A stretch of DNA of 45,711 nt from an uncultured Craurococcus sp. (GCA_902805545.1 CADCTD010000143.1:1-45711), one strand, 5' to 3'. Shown: positions 21,996 to 30,394, numbered from the stretch's first letter. Program-made: numbers and translations. Notes: generated from the sequence alone by a model not told the origin.

Positions 21996-23105
21996 ATGAA
22001 GATCGACCACGTGTCGCTGACGCTGTTCGGCTGGGAAGGGATCCCGCCGACCAAATACCATGCGGCGAGCCGGCTGGACTCCGGCAGCTCGGCGCTCGGC
22101 CTGCTGCGGATCGGAACGGATGCGGGCATCGAGGGCCATGCCTTCCTCGGCTCGGCGACGCATACGGCGGCGAATGACGGGCCGGGCCTCATCCGCTACC
22201 TGAAGCCGCTGCTGATGGGCCAGGACCCGCTGGACCGGGAGCGGCTGAACGCGGCGCTCTGGCCGTGGTCGCGGCTGGTCTCGGTGCGCTCCATCGGCGC
22301 GGTCGACGTGGCGCTCTGGGACATCGCCGGCAAGGCGGCGGGGATGCCGATCCACCGGCTGCTCGGGACGACGCGGCACAGCATCCCGGCCTATGCCAGC
22401 TCGGCGATCCTTTCCGGCATGGAGGAGTATGCCGAGGAGGCGATCCGCTTCCGCGAGGCGAACTGGGCCGCCTACAAGATCCACCCGCCGCAGCGCCCGC
22501 GCGAGGACATCGCCGTCTGCCAGGCGGTGCGGCGTGCCGTGGGCGACGAGTACACGCTGATGCTCGACAGCACCTGGGCCTACGACTTCCCCGCCGCCAT
22601 GCGCGTCGGGCGCGCCATCGAGGAACTCGGCTTCCTCTGGTACGAGGACCCGCTGCACGACCAGGACATCACCAGCTACGTCAAGCTGCGGCAGAAGCTC
22701 GACATCCCGATCATGGCGACGGAATACCCGGCGACGGGGCTCGAGAGCTACGCGCCCTGGATCATGCTGCAGGCGACGGACTACCTGCGCGGCGACGTGG
22801 CGGTGAAGGGCGGCATCACCACGCTGATGAAGACCGCCCATCTCGCCGAGGCCTTCCGCATGAACTACGAGGTGCACCATGGCGGCAACTCGCTCAACAA
22901 CGTCGCCAACCTCCATGTCTGCTGCGCCATCCGCAACACCAGCTTCTTCGAGGTGCTGCTGCCGGATGGGGCGCATAAATACGGGTTGGCGGAGGACATC
23001 ACCGTGGGGCCGGACGGCATGGTGCAGGCGCCGCAGGGGCCGGGGCTCGGCGCCGCCATTGATTTCGAGTTGATCGACCGGACGCGGATCGCGGTACTGG
23101 AATAG
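21996..23105 (+). CDS. Enolase-superfamily (mandelate racemase-like) sugar acid dehydratase
   Basis: 369 residues. Lid domain (1-125) then a TIM barrel with KIH (Lys161, His163) on the second strand, metal ligands Asp191 (MLDST), Glu217 (YEDPL) and Glu243 (ATEY), and a late YEVHHGG histidine. This is the mandelate racemase subgroup layout; most such proteins dehydrate acid sugars in the cytoplasm. KxH rather than KxK on the second strand argues against racemisation and for dehydration. ATG follows AAGGGGACGAAGCCC. Flanked by Bug receptors on both sides, so it probably acts on the imported ligand. Confidence 0.88.
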   Translation: MKIDHVSLTLFGWEGIPPTKYHAASRLDSGSSALGLLRIGTDAGIEGHAFLGSATHTAANDGPGLIRYLKPLLMGQDPLDRERLNAALWPWSRLVSVRSIGAVDVALWDIAGKAAGMPIHRLLGTTRHSIPAYASSAILSGMEEYAEEAIRFREANWAAYKIHPPQRPREDIAVCQAVRRAVGDEYTLMLDSTWAYDFPAAMRVGRAIEELGFLWYEDPLHDQDITSYVKLRQKLDIPIMATEYPATGLESYAPWIMLQATDYLRGDVAVKGGITTLMKTAHLAEAFRMNYEVHHGGNSLNNVANLHVCCAIRNTSFFEVLLPDGAHKYGLAEDITVGPDGMVQAPQGPGLGAAIDFELIDRTRIAVLE

Positions 23106-23161
23106 GCGCCGCGGCGTTGTAGAAGCGCCACCATCGACAACGAGACGCAAGGGCGCCGGGA

Positions 23162-24154
23162 ATGGTTGAGATCATGCAGGGAATATCGCGCCGCGGCGCA
23201 TTGGCCGGGGCGCTGGGCCTCGGCCTCGCCACGCCGGCGATCGCGCAAGGCGGTTATCCGAACAAGCCGGTCACCCTGGTGGTGGGCTTCCCGCCCGGCG
23301 GACAGACCGATTTCGCCGCGCGCATCCTCCAGCCCGGCCTCTCCAACGCGCTGGGGCAGAGCGTCGTCATCGACAACCGCGGCGGCGCCGGCGGCAATCT
23401 CGGCACCGAGGCGGTGCTGCGCGCGCGGCCGGACGGCTATACGCTGCTCGCCGGCAATGCCAACCCGCTCACCATCAACCCGCACACCTTCCAGGGCATG
23501 ACGATCGACCCGCTGCGGCTCACGCCGATCGGGTTGATGCTGCAGTCCTCGCTCATCCTCTGCGTGCATCCCTCGGTGCCGGCGAAGACGCCGCAGGAAT
23601 TCGCCGCCTGGGCGCGCAGCCAGCCGAAGGGCGTCGACTACGGCTCGGCCAGCGCGGGCAGCCTCTCCCATGTGGCGATGGAGATGCTGAAGAACCGCAT
23701 CGGCAACCCGCCGCTCGAGCACATCCCCTATCGCGGCAGCGGGCCGGCCATGCAGGACTTCATCGCCGGGCGGTTCAGCCTGATGTTCGACGGCGCCTCG
23801 GTCGTCGCCCCCTTCGTCCGGGCTGGGCAGGTGAAGGGCATGCTCTCGACCGGCGCGCAGCGCATCCCGGCCTTCCCCGACCTGCCGACCTCGGCGGAGC
23901 AGGGGCTGCCGGACTTCACCTTCACCGCCTGGATCGGGCTGTTCGGCCCGCCGGGCCTGCCGCCCGAGATCGTGCAGCGGCTGAACGCGGCGCTCAACCA
24001 GGCGGTGCAGGAGGCCTCGGTGCGCGAGCGCATCACCAGCCAGGGCGACGAGCCGGGCGGCGGCACGGCCGACTCCCTCGGCGAGACGGTGCGGCGCGAC
24101 CATGCCCGCTGGGGCGAGGTGGTGCGCGCCAACAACATCCGGGCGGATGGCTGA
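23162..24154 (+). CDS. Bug/TctC-family solute-binding receptor 3
   Basis: 330 residues. Twin arginines (ISRRGALAGALGLGLATPAIAQ) make a Tat- or Sec-type signal peptide, followed by YPNKPVTLVVGFPPGGQTDFAAR, GQSVVIDNRGGAGGNLGTE and ARPDGYTLLAGNANP. It follows the dehydratase gene by 56 bp on the same strand, so the two are likely coexpressed. The ATG at 23162 or one four codons on (23174) could be used. As with the other two, membrane subunits are missing from the window. Confidence 0.92.
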   Translation: MVEIMQGISRRGALAGALGLGLATPAIAQGGYPNKPVTLVVGFPPGGQTDFAARILQPGLSNALGQSVVIDNRGGAGGNLGTEAVLRARPDGYTLLAGNANPLTINPHTFQGMTIDPLRLTPIGLMLQSSLILCVHPSVPAKTPQEFAAWARSQPKGVDYGSASAGSLSHVAMEMLKNRIGNPPLEHIPYRGSGPAMQDFIAGRFSLMFDGASVVAPFVRAGQVKGMLSTGAQRIPAFPDLPTSAEQGLPDFTFTAWIGLFGPPGLPPEIVQRLNAALNQAVQEASVRERITSQGDEPGGGTADSLGETVRRDHARWGEVVRANNIRADG

Positions 24155-24160
24155 GGCATC

Positions 24161-24213
24161 GAGGGGGGCGCTGCCCCTCTCACCCTCACCTCGCCAGAGG
24201 CCGAAGGGCCTTT
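24161..24213. terminator. Two hairpins between convergent genes
   Basis: GAGGGG (24161-24166) pairs with CCCCTC (24174-24179); AGGCC (24198-24202) with GGCCT (24207-24211) followed by TT. They lie between the receptor stop (24154) and the MFS stop (24227), the usual place for a bidirectional terminator. Confidence 0.5.
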
Positions 24214-24226
24214 GGACCCCTCGGGT

Positions 24227-25432
24227 TCAGCGGCGGGGCGGTGAGTCGGCGCCGGTCAGGTAGCCGGCGAGGCCCAGGGCCAAGGCTCCGGCCAGGGTGG
24301 CGAAGGCGACGGGCCAGGCCGTCCCGGCCGGCGCGGCGGCGACCGCCCAGCCTGTCGCCGCCGGCAGCGCCGCGCTGCCCAGCGTCTGCGCCAGGTTCAC
24401 CGTTGTCGCGCCGCGCCCGACGAGATGGTCGGGGAACAGCGACCGCCCCTGCGCCACCACCACCACCGGATAGCAGCTCAGCAGGCAGAGCAGCACCAGC
24501 AGACCCGCCGCCACCGGCAGCGGCGCCTGCGGCCAGAGGGCGAGCGCCAGCAGCACGAGCACCGCCCCGCCCGCCATCCCCGCGACCAGCCATTTCCGCG
24601 TGTTCAGCCACCGCTCCAGCGGCCCGACGCAGAGCAGGCCGAGCACCAGCGCCACCCCCATCGCCCCGAGCACCGCCCCGCGCGGCCCCGGCGCCAGCCC
24701 GTGCACCTCCGAGAGATAGGGCCCGGCCCAGACCGCCAGCACCGTCGCCATGGCCGCATAGCCGACTAGGTGCATCGCCAGCACCGGCAGCAGCCCCGGC
24801 GTCTTCCAGACGGTGAGCTGCCCGCGCAGGGCGCCGCCCAGCGTCTCCCGCGGCCGCATCGGCGCCGGCCGGTCCGGCGGGTCGTCGCGCACCCAGGCCC
24901 ACCACAGCGCCGCCAGTCCGAGCGTCAGCCCGGCCGAGAGCGCATAGGCGCCCCGCCACCCAAGCTCCGCCGCCACCCAGGCGAACGGGGCGCCCGCCAG
25001 CAGGATACCGAGCTGGCTGAAGGCGAAGACCCGGGCGAGGGCCGTCGTCAGCCCCTCCCCCGCATGCCAGCGGGCGCAGAGCACCACGCTCGCCATGAAG
25101 GAGGCCGCGCAGCCAATGCCGAGCAGGAACCGCCCGGCCAGGAACATCGCCGCATCCGGCGCCAGCCCCTGCGCCAGCGCCCCGGCCGCCGCCGGCAGGC
25201 TGAGCGCCGCCACCGTCCGCCGCGGCCCGATACGGTCGAGCGCCAGCCCGACCGGGATCTGCAGCAGGAGCAGGGCGAGGAAGAAGGCGCCGTTCGCCGC
25301 CCCCAGCAGCCCCGGCCCGGCGCCGAGGTCGCCGGCCAGCTCCGGCCCGATCACGCCGAGCGCCGCCCGGTGGAACTGGCTGGCGCTGGTCGCCAGCGTC
25401 AGCGCCAGCAGCAGGCGCGTCGCCGGCCTCAT
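24227..25432 (-). CDS. MFS transporter under ArsR-type control
   Basis: 401 residues with 12 hydrophobic helices. LLLLQIPVGLALDRIGPRRTVAA is the MFS A-motif between helices 2 and 3 and RFLLGIGCAASFMASVVLCARW is typical of helix 4-5 of the MFS_1 family. The protein resembles the nitrate/cyanate-type and general metabolite branch more than drug:proton pumps. Start by ATGA overlap with the ArsR gene (25432-25429), so operon-coupled. The substrate is not identifiable; the regulator is not clearly a metal sensor, so metal transport should not be assumed. Confidence 0.87.
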   Translation of the reverse strand: MRPATRLLLALTLATSASQFHRAALGVIGPELAGDLGAGPGLLGAANGAFFLALLLLQIPVGLALDRIGPRRTVAALSLPAAAGALAQGLAPDAAMFLAGRFLLGIGCAASFMASVVLCARWHAGEGLTTALARVFAFSQLGILLAGAPFAWVAAELGWRGAYALSAGLTLGLAALWWAWVRDDPPDRPAPMRPRETLGGALRGQLTVWKTPGLLPVLAMHLVGYAAMATVLAVWAGPYLSEVHGLAPGPRGAVLGAMGVALVLGLLCVGPLERWLNTRKWLVAGMAGGAVLVLLALALWPQAPLPVAAGLLVLLCLLSCYPVVVVAQGRSLFPDHLVGRGATTVNLAQTLGSAALPAATGWAVAAAPAGTAWPVAFATLAGALALGLAGYLTGADSPPRR

Positions 25433-26130
25433 GCGGCGATGCCGAGCGCCTCGCCCAGCCGCCGCGCCCCTTCCGGCGTGACCCGCAGCCGCCGCCGGGC
25501 CAGCGGATCGCCCTCCCGCTCGGCCGGGATGCGGGTGATCCAGTGGCGGCGCAGGCAGCAGGCGGCGATCTCCCGCCCGAGCCCGCCGGACAGATGCGCC
25601 CGCCGCTCCGACCAGTCCATGCAGTCGCAGGCGAAGCGCCTGGCGCCGCGCGCCGCCGCCAGGTCGACGCCGAGCGCGGCGAGCCCCGCCTCGCCCGCCT
25701 CCGTGGCCACCCAGCCGCCGGCCGCGGGCGTGATCCAGCCCCGCCCGGTCAGCCCCGCATGCAGCGCGACGCCGAGCCGCCCGGCCAGGTGGTCGTAGCA
25801 GAGCCGGGCGGTGCGGAAGGCCTCGCCATGCGGCCAGCGCCGCGCCGGGGAGACGGCCTCGGTGAGGCCGCCCAGCGTCTCGAGCATCGCCGCCACCTCC
25901 TCCGAGGCGAGGCGGTGGTAGCGGTGCCGCCCCTGCGGTTGGACGGCGATCAGCCCGCCTTCCGCCAGCCGCGCGAGATGCGCGCTGGCCGCAGGCGCCC
26001 CGATGCCGGCGACCCGCGCCAGCTCGCCCGCGGTCAGCGCCTCGCCCGAGAGCAGCGCGGTCAGCATGGCGGCCCGCGCCGGGTCGGCGAGGAGGACGGC
26101 GGTGGCGGCGAAAGCGGCGGGGCTGGTCAT
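25429..26130 (-). CDS. ArsR-family winged-helix regulator
   Basis: 233 residues from ATG 26130. Residues 1-90 form an ArsR helix-turn-helix (ALLSGEALTAGELARVAGIGAPAASAHLARLAEGGLIAV..GRHRYHRLAS). The long C-terminal half (FRTARLCYDHLAGRLGVALHAGL..W, FACDCMDWSERRAHLSGGLG) matches a widespread subgroup of larger ArsR proteins containing the phrase ARTCYDHLAG. The CDCMDW cysteines could bind metal but this is not shown. GAGG precedes the start. Operon with the MFS gene. A striking hairpin stands upstream at 26202-26247. Confidence 0.88.
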   Translation of the reverse strand: MTSPAAFAATAVLLADPARAAMLTALLSGEALTAGELARVAGIGAPAASAHLARLAEGGLIAVQPQGRHRYHRLASEEVAAMLETLGGLTEAVSPARRWPHGEAFRTARLCYDHLAGRLGVALHAGLTGRGWITPAAGGWVATEAGEAGLAALGVDLAAARGARRFACDCMDWSERRAHLSGGLGREIAACCLRRHWITRIPAEREGDPLARRRLRVTPEGARRLGEALGIAA

Positions 26131-26201
26131 GCGGCGAAGCCTCAAGCGCGATCGTCGAAGGCAGGAACGGCCGGGGACGTGAAGCGCGCGACAAAACAAA
26201 A

Positions 26202-26247
26202 GCTAAACCAGGAGACGCGATTCTTGGATCGCGGCGCCTGGTTTAGC
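26202..26247 (-). promoter_or_regulatory. 46-bp two-tier hairpin upstream of the arsR-MFS operon
   Basis: GCTAAACCAGG (26202-26212) pairs perfectly with CCTGGTTTAGC (26237-26247). Inside, across a 3/3 internal loop (AGA/GCG), CGCGAT (26216-26221) pairs with ATCGCG (26228-26233), loop TCTTGG. Read leftward the hairpin is followed by CTTTTGTTTTGT, which makes it look like an intrinsic terminator or attenuator 72 bp before the ArsR start. A large operator or small inserted palindrome is the alternative. Confidence 0.6.
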
Positions 26248-26329
26248 GCGGATCGCCGCACGGCGCTTCGCCGCGGAGCGAAGGACAGGCGCCGCGTGGC
26301 ATGCCAGTCTCCATGGCGGGAGGACCCGC

Positions 26330-26680
26330 ATGATCGCCGTCATCTTCGAGGTCGAGCCGGCCGAGGGCCGCTTCGACGACTACCTGGACCACGCCGCCCG
26401 GCTCAAGCCGGAGCTCGAGAAGGTGCCGGGCTTCATCTCGGTCGAGCGCTTCCGCAGCCTGACCAACCCGGCGAAGCTGCTCAGCCTTTCCTTCTGGGAG
26501 GATGACGCGGCGGTCGCCTGCTGGCGCAACCACGACGCCCATCGCGGCAGCCAGGCGGCGGGGCGGGGGGGCATCTTCGCCGGCTACCGGCTGCGCGTCA
26601 CCGCCGTGCTGCGCGATTACGGGATGAGCGAGCGGCGGGAGCAGGCGCCGGCCGACTCCCTCGCCCTGCACGGCTGGTAG
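26330..26680 (+). CDS. ABM-domain (antibiotic biosynthesis monooxygenase-like) protein
   Basis: 116 residues; the ferredoxin-like ABM fold is clear from MIAVIFEVEPAEGRFDDYLDHA, LEKVPGFISVERFRSLTNPAKLLSLSFWEDDAAV and WRNHDAHRGSQAAGR. Members degrade or oxidise small aromatic or haem substrates without metal, or simply bind them; a C-terminal tail (RREQAPADSLALHGW) follows. The start follows GGGAGGA. Divergent from the ArsR gene, with which it may share control. The repeat 26685-26728 lies directly behind it. Confidence 0.85.
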   Translation: MIAVIFEVEPAEGRFDDYLDHAARLKPELEKVPGFISVERFRSLTNPAKLLSLSFWEDDAAVACWRNHDAHRGSQAAGRGGIFAGYRLRVTAVLRDYGMSERREQAPADSLALHGW

Positions 26681-26684
26681 GGCG

Positions 26685-26728
26685 CCAGAGCGGTCTCCGT
26701 CCGACCTGGCTCACGGAACCCGCTCCAG
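26685..26728. repeat. Dispersed palindromic repeat (copy 2)
   Basis: CCAGAGCGG at the left and CCGCTCCAG at the right frame the core TCCGACCTGGCTCACGG. The element matches the reverse complement of 5893-5936 at roughly four of five positions and again lies between two convergent genes, 4 bp after one stop and 13 bp before the other. Confidence 0.6.
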
Positions 26729-26741
26729 CCTGTTGTTTGCC

Positions 26742-27464
26742 CTACCCGCCGCAGCCGCTGGCGACGATCGCGCAGGCGGCGGTCCGGTCCCGCCCGCCGC
26801 AGCTCGCCATCGCCTGGCTCTCCGCCGCCTCGCGGCTCGGGCCGGCGCCGCCGGCGGCGAAGGTGATGGTGTAGGTGCTCGGGTCGGCGGTGCGGACCAC
26901 CCCGTTGCTGCGCCGCGCCTGCGCCACCGCGCCGCAGCGGTCGGTGAATTCGAGGGCGAGGCGGCAGTCGGTGCCCTGCGCCTGGCAGCGCCGCTCCGCC
27001 TGGCCATGGGCGGCGATTCGGTCCGCCATGCCATAGGTGATGCCGTAGCTGCCGCTCGGCGCCGGGGCGAGGTAGACGGCGCCGCTCCGCCCGCTGCCCG
27101 AGGGCGTGGCCAGGCCGCGCACCTGCGGCGTGTAGGGGCCGCCGCCGATGGAGGCCAGGCGCTGCCCGGTCGGGCCGCGGAGCGCGGCGTCGTTCGGGTC
27201 ATGGGCCGGGGCGCCGCGGCCGGTGAGCGCCGCCTGCCCGCCATTCCGCTGGAAGTTCTGCCCGGCGGCGCAGCGGATCAGGCAGGCCTGCACCGGGGCC
27301 GGATTGACGCGGATCGCAGAGGTCGCCGCGGCGCAGCTTCGTACGCAGGCCGGCGGCGCGGTGATGTACTGCTGCGCCCGTGCGGTGGCCGTGGCCAGCA
27401 GGAGGCCGAGCAGCACCGCTCCAATTCCGAGGCTGCGAAACGGCCCTGGCATGCGATCCCCCAT
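26742..27464 (-). CDS. Secreted DUF4189-domain protein
   Basis: 240 residues from ATG 27464 (27452, after GGGGGATC, is an alternative; the frame reaches 27497 but that ATG lies inside a palindrome). Signal peptide ending ATARAQQ. Residues about 35-70 contain paired cysteines (PACVRSCAA..QACLIRCAAG), then a linker and a C-terminal DUF4189 domain (YGITYGMADRIAAHGQAERRCQAQG..CRLALEFTDRCGAVAQAR, ending ACAIVASGCGG). Many cysteines suggest disulfides in the periplasm. DUF4189 has no assigned function. Confidence 0.8.
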   Translation of the reverse strand: MGDRMPGPFRSLGIGAVLLGLLLATATARAQQYITAPPACVRSCAAATSAIRVNPAPVQACLIRCAAGQNFQRNGGQAALTGRGAPAHDPNDAALRGPTGQRLASIGGGPYTPQVRGLATPSGSGRSGAVYLAPAPSGSYGITYGMADRIAAHGQAERRCQAQGTDCRLALEFTDRCGAVAQARRSNGVVRTADPSTYTITFAAGGAGPSREAAESQAMASCGGRDRTAACAIVASGCGG

Positions 27465-27493
27465 GATGCGTGCCGCTTTCCGGCCCACCAGGC

Positions 27494-27511
27494 CCATCTC
27501 GCGCGAGATGG
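27494..27511. promoter_or_regulatory. 18-bp perfect palindrome upstream of the DUF4189 gene
   Basis: CCATCTCGC joined directly to GCGAGATGG, 30 bp before the likely ATG at 27464, next to an A+T-rich stretch (27525-27565) that probably holds the promoter. Candidate operator. Confidence 0.5.
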
Positions 27512-27574
27512 ATTACGGGGAGAAGGCGTTATCAACTTATGGATTAATTTCCAGCCGCAAAACTACGCGGCCTG

Positions 27575-28756
27575 TTACGTTGACAGGAAGCGGGCGATCC
27601 GCGCCGGGGCTGCCGCCATCGCCGCCTCCGGCCCGCAATAGGAGAGGCGGAGGAAGCGCCCGCCCCGGTCCGCGTCGAAATCGACGCCGGGCGTCGCCGC
27701 GATGCCGGCCTCGGCCAGCAGGCGGCGGCAGAAGGCCGAGGCGTCATTGGTCAGGTGGCCGATATCCGCCCAGAGATAGAAGGCGCCGTCGGCGGGCGAG
27801 AGCCGGTCGAGCCCGGCGGCCGGCAGGCCGGCCAGCAGCGCATCCCGGTTGCGGCGGTAGCGGGCGAGGTTGGCCTCGAGCTCGGGCCGGCAGGCGAAGG
27901 CGGCCTCGGCGGCGACCTGCGCCACATGCGGGGCGTTGATGAAGAGGTTCTGCGCCAGGCATTCGACCGGGCGCACCAGGTCCTCCGGCAGCACCAGCCA
28001 ACCGATGCGCCAGCCCGTCATCGAGAAGTATTTCGAGAAGCTGTTGACGACAACGGCGCTGGAGGAGTGCGCCACCGCCGTCCGCTCCTCCACCGTGCCG
28101 TAGGTGAGGCCGTGATAGATCTCGTCCGAGACCAGCCGCACCCCCTCCGCCTCGCACCAGCGGGCGATGGCGATGAACTCCTCCGCCGGCAGCATGGTCC
28201 CGGCCGGGTTGCAGGGGCTGGCGATGATCAGCCCGGCCGGACGGGGGTCGAGCGCCTCCAGCATGGCGAGCGTCGGCTGCCAGCGGGTCGTGGCGTCGCA
28301 GGGGAGGATCTGCGGCCGCATGCCGAGCGCGGTCAGGATGTTGACGTAGGGCGGGTAGTAGGGCGCCGCCATGGCCACCGCATCGCCCGGGTCGAAGGCG
28401 GCGAGGAAGGCGAGCGGGAAGGCGCCGGACGCGCCGACCGTCACCGCGATCCGCTCGGCCGGCACCGCGGCGCCGTAGCGCTCGGCATAGTGGGCGGCGA
28501 TGCGCTCCCGCAGCGAGCGGAGGCCGAAGGCCTCGGTATAGCCCATGGGCGCCCCGGCCTCGAGCGCCGCCACCACCGCTGCGGCCGCGCCGCGCGGGGC
28601 GCCGGTGCCGGGCTGGCCGACCTCCATCCGCAGGATGCCGAGCCCGTCCGGGAAGGCGCCCGGCGGCAGCGCCGCCGCCCGCGCATTGGCCGCGGCGATG
28701 ACATCCATCACCAGGAAGGGCGGCGCCGCGGCCCCGCGGCCAACCTTGAGGGCCAT
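27575..28756 (-). CDS. PLP-dependent class I/II aminotransferase
   Basis: 393 residues, fold type I. Substrate-binding NPAG (SPCNPAGTML), Asp-Tyr pair in VSDEIYHGLTY, PLP lysine in NSFSKYFSMTGWRIGW and the arginine in RLSYCG. This is the aspartate-aminotransferase-like subgroup 1; the amino donor and acceptor cannot be chosen from sequence. Cytoplasmic. The GGT-like gene ends 4 bp upstream, so both are probably on one leftward transcript, which could link peptide-derived amino acids to transamination. Confidence 0.9.
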   Translation of the reverse strand: MALKVGRGAAAPPFLVMDVIAAANARAAALPPGAFPDGLGILRMEVGQPGTGAPRGAAAAVVAALEAGAPMGYTEAFGLRSLRERIAAHYAERYGAAVPAERIAVTVGASGAFPLAFLAAFDPGDAVAMAAPYYPPYVNILTALGMRPQILPCDATTRWQPTLAMLEALDPRPAGLIIASPCNPAGTMLPAEEFIAIARWCEAEGVRLVSDEIYHGLTYGTVEERTAVAHSSSAVVVNSFSKYFSMTGWRIGWLVLPEDLVRPVECLAQNLFINAPHVAQVAAEAAFACRPELEANLARYRRNRDALLAGLPAAGLDRLSPADGAFYLWADIGHLTNDASAFCRRLLAEAGIAATPGVDFDADRGGRFLRLSYCGPEAAMAAAPARIARFLST

Positions 28757-28760
28757 GCCG

Positions 28761-30230
28761 CTACTGGTCGATCGCGCCCAGCGCGACGCCGGCGCCGCGC
28801 GGGTCGGTGGCGATGGAGCAGCGGTCCGGGTAGCCCGGCAGGTAGTTCGGGCAGACGCCGATCTGCGTCCGCGCCGGCTCGGGCGAGCCGCCCTCGATGG
28901 CCGCCGTCGGCGCCGCCGAGCGCAGCAGCTGCAGCGCCGCCGGCCCCGCGATCCCGGCCGGCGCCGCCTCCTGCCCCGAGGCCGCGACGGCGAGGCGGAA
29001 GCTCCGGATGTTCGGGTTGTAGGCCAGCGCGGCCGCGAGCAGCGGCGGCCGCACCTGGCCGATATTCGGCGCCGGCGCCAGCAGGAAGCCGAAGCCCGGC
29101 ACCATCCGCCCGGTGCCGAAGAGGTTGTTCATGGTGAAGGCGCAGCTCACCGCATTGCCGCGGCGGTCGAAGACGACGAGGCCGGTGGAGGCGCCGACCG
29201 GCCCCGGCTCCGCCGCCGGCAGGCTGGTGGCGGCGAGGATCGCCCGCGGGTCGCCCCCGCCACCATTTCCCCCTTGGCGCCAGGCGGCGGAGGCGGCGAG
29301 GCCGCGGCGGGCGGCATCGCCGAGATTCGCCCCGCCCTGCAGCGCGGCGAAGGTGGCGGCGGCGGCCAGCCCGCCATCGGCGGGGGGCGGAAGGAAGGCC
29401 AGGCGGTCGCCATTGCGGGTGGGCAGCTCGATCGGCGCGGCGAGGTTCGGCAGGCCGGCGCGCAGCTCGTCCAGCGTCAGGTTGCCGCCGGCGGTGCGGG
29501 AGGCCTCCTCCAGCCGCCGGGCAAGCGTCCCCTGGTGCAGGTCGCCGACGCCGGTGATGCGGAGCTGGCCGAGCGTGCCGGCGAGCTCCGGCTGCATCAT
29601 GGTCTCGCCCGCGCCCTTCGGGCGCCCGTCCGGCCGGGCGAAGACCGACCGCGCCCCGGGGTCGGCGAAGAGCGGGCCGGAGACGGCGGCGAGGTCGCCC
29701 GCGAGGCCGCGGCTGACTTCCGTGCCGAAGCGGGCGAGCTGCTCGGCCGGGGCCATCAGCTCCTCGAAGGGCCGGCCGGGGTTACGGGTGTAGAGGCCGA
29801 AGAGGCCGCGGGCGAGCAGCGGCACCGCCGCCGGCCGGTCGGCCCCGGCGGGCACCCCGGCGCGGCTGCCGGGGAGGAAGAGCACCGCCTCGGTCGCGCC
29901 CTTGGCCGGGTCGAAAGAGAGGCACGCCCCGCCGCCGCCGAGCCCGGCGCGGGAGGGCAGGGTGACGGCGAGGGCGAAACCGGCCGCCACCGCCGCATCC
30001 GTCGCCGTGCCGCCGGAGGCGAGCACGTTGCGGGCGATCAGCGCCGCCGCCGGATCCTCCGTCGCCACGCCGCCCAGGAAGCCGCGGACGAAGCCGGGCG
30101 CGCCGACCGGCGGGCCACCGCCTACGATGGGGGAGAGGAGGTTGTTCACCGTGCCGCAGCCGGGGAGGGCGAGGGCGGCGGCCAGCAGGACGAACCTGGC
30201 CCGCCTGAAGCCGCTGGCGCTGGTGGTCAT
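28761..30230 (-). CDS. Gamma-glutamyltransferase-family lipoprotein, active site atypical
   Basis: 489 residues, shorter than the usual 560-580. LLAAALALPGC at the N-terminus is a lipobox, so it should be anchored as a lipoprotein. GGT-like features include ASGGTATDAAVAAGFALAVT..SRAGLGGGGACL, and FDRRGNAVSCAFTMNNLFGTG, matching the VVDKDGNAV..T.N..FGTG of E. coli GGT. At the self-cleavage site the canonical TTHYSVVD reads STGLVVFD, so Ser or Thr may replace the nucleophile but the DTTH context is absent. Activity is uncertain. First gene of an operon with an aminotransferase. Confidence 0.75.
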   Translation of the reverse strand: MTTSASGFRRARFVLLAAALALPGCGTVNNLLSPIVGGGPPVGAPGFVRGFLGGVATEDPAAALIARNVLASGGTATDAAVAAGFALAVTLPSRAGLGGGGACLSFDPAKGATEAVLFLPGSRAGVPAGADRPAAVPLLARGLFGLYTRNPGRPFEELMAPAEQLARFGTEVSRGLAGDLAAVSGPLFADPGARSVFARPDGRPKGAGETMMQPELAGTLGQLRITGVGDLHQGTLARRLEEASRTAGGNLTLDELRAGLPNLAAPIELPTRNGDRLAFLPPPADGGLAAAATFAALQGGANLGDAARRGLAASAAWRQGGNGGGGDPRAILAATSLPAAEPGPVGASTGLVVFDRRGNAVSCAFTMNNLFGTGRMVPGFGFLLAPAPNIGQVRPPLLAAALAYNPNIRSFRLAVAASGQEAAPAGIAGPAALQLLRSAAPTAAIEGGSPEPARTQIGVCPNYLPGYPDRCSIATDPRGAGVALGAIDQ

Positions 30231-30325
30231 GCTGCTGCCTGGTCCCCCTGTCGAGCCGGCGCGGAGGCGAGGCCTGCCCCCGCGCGCCGCGCTGATCCAG
30301 GCGCGGCCATAAACGCCTTCGTCAT

Positions 30326-30340
30326 CACCGGCAACCGGTG
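30326..30340. promoter_or_regulatory. Inverted repeat in a divergent promoter region
   Basis: CACCGG (30326-30331), CAA, CCGGTG (30335-30340) in the 164-bp gap between the GGT-like and DsbA-like genes. A TTGATT follows at once (30341) and TAGACT at 30361, but their spacing is short for a standard promoter. Confidence 0.35.
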
Positions 30341-30394
30341 TTGATTCCCGGGCATCGGGCTAGACTGGGCGGCGATCCTCGGGAGACCGCCGGT

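Noticed and set aside
25429-26130. Arsenic or metal resistance operon
   Set aside because: ArsR fold is not proof of metal sensing; the MFS partner is not ArsB-like and no arsC/arsH genes are near.
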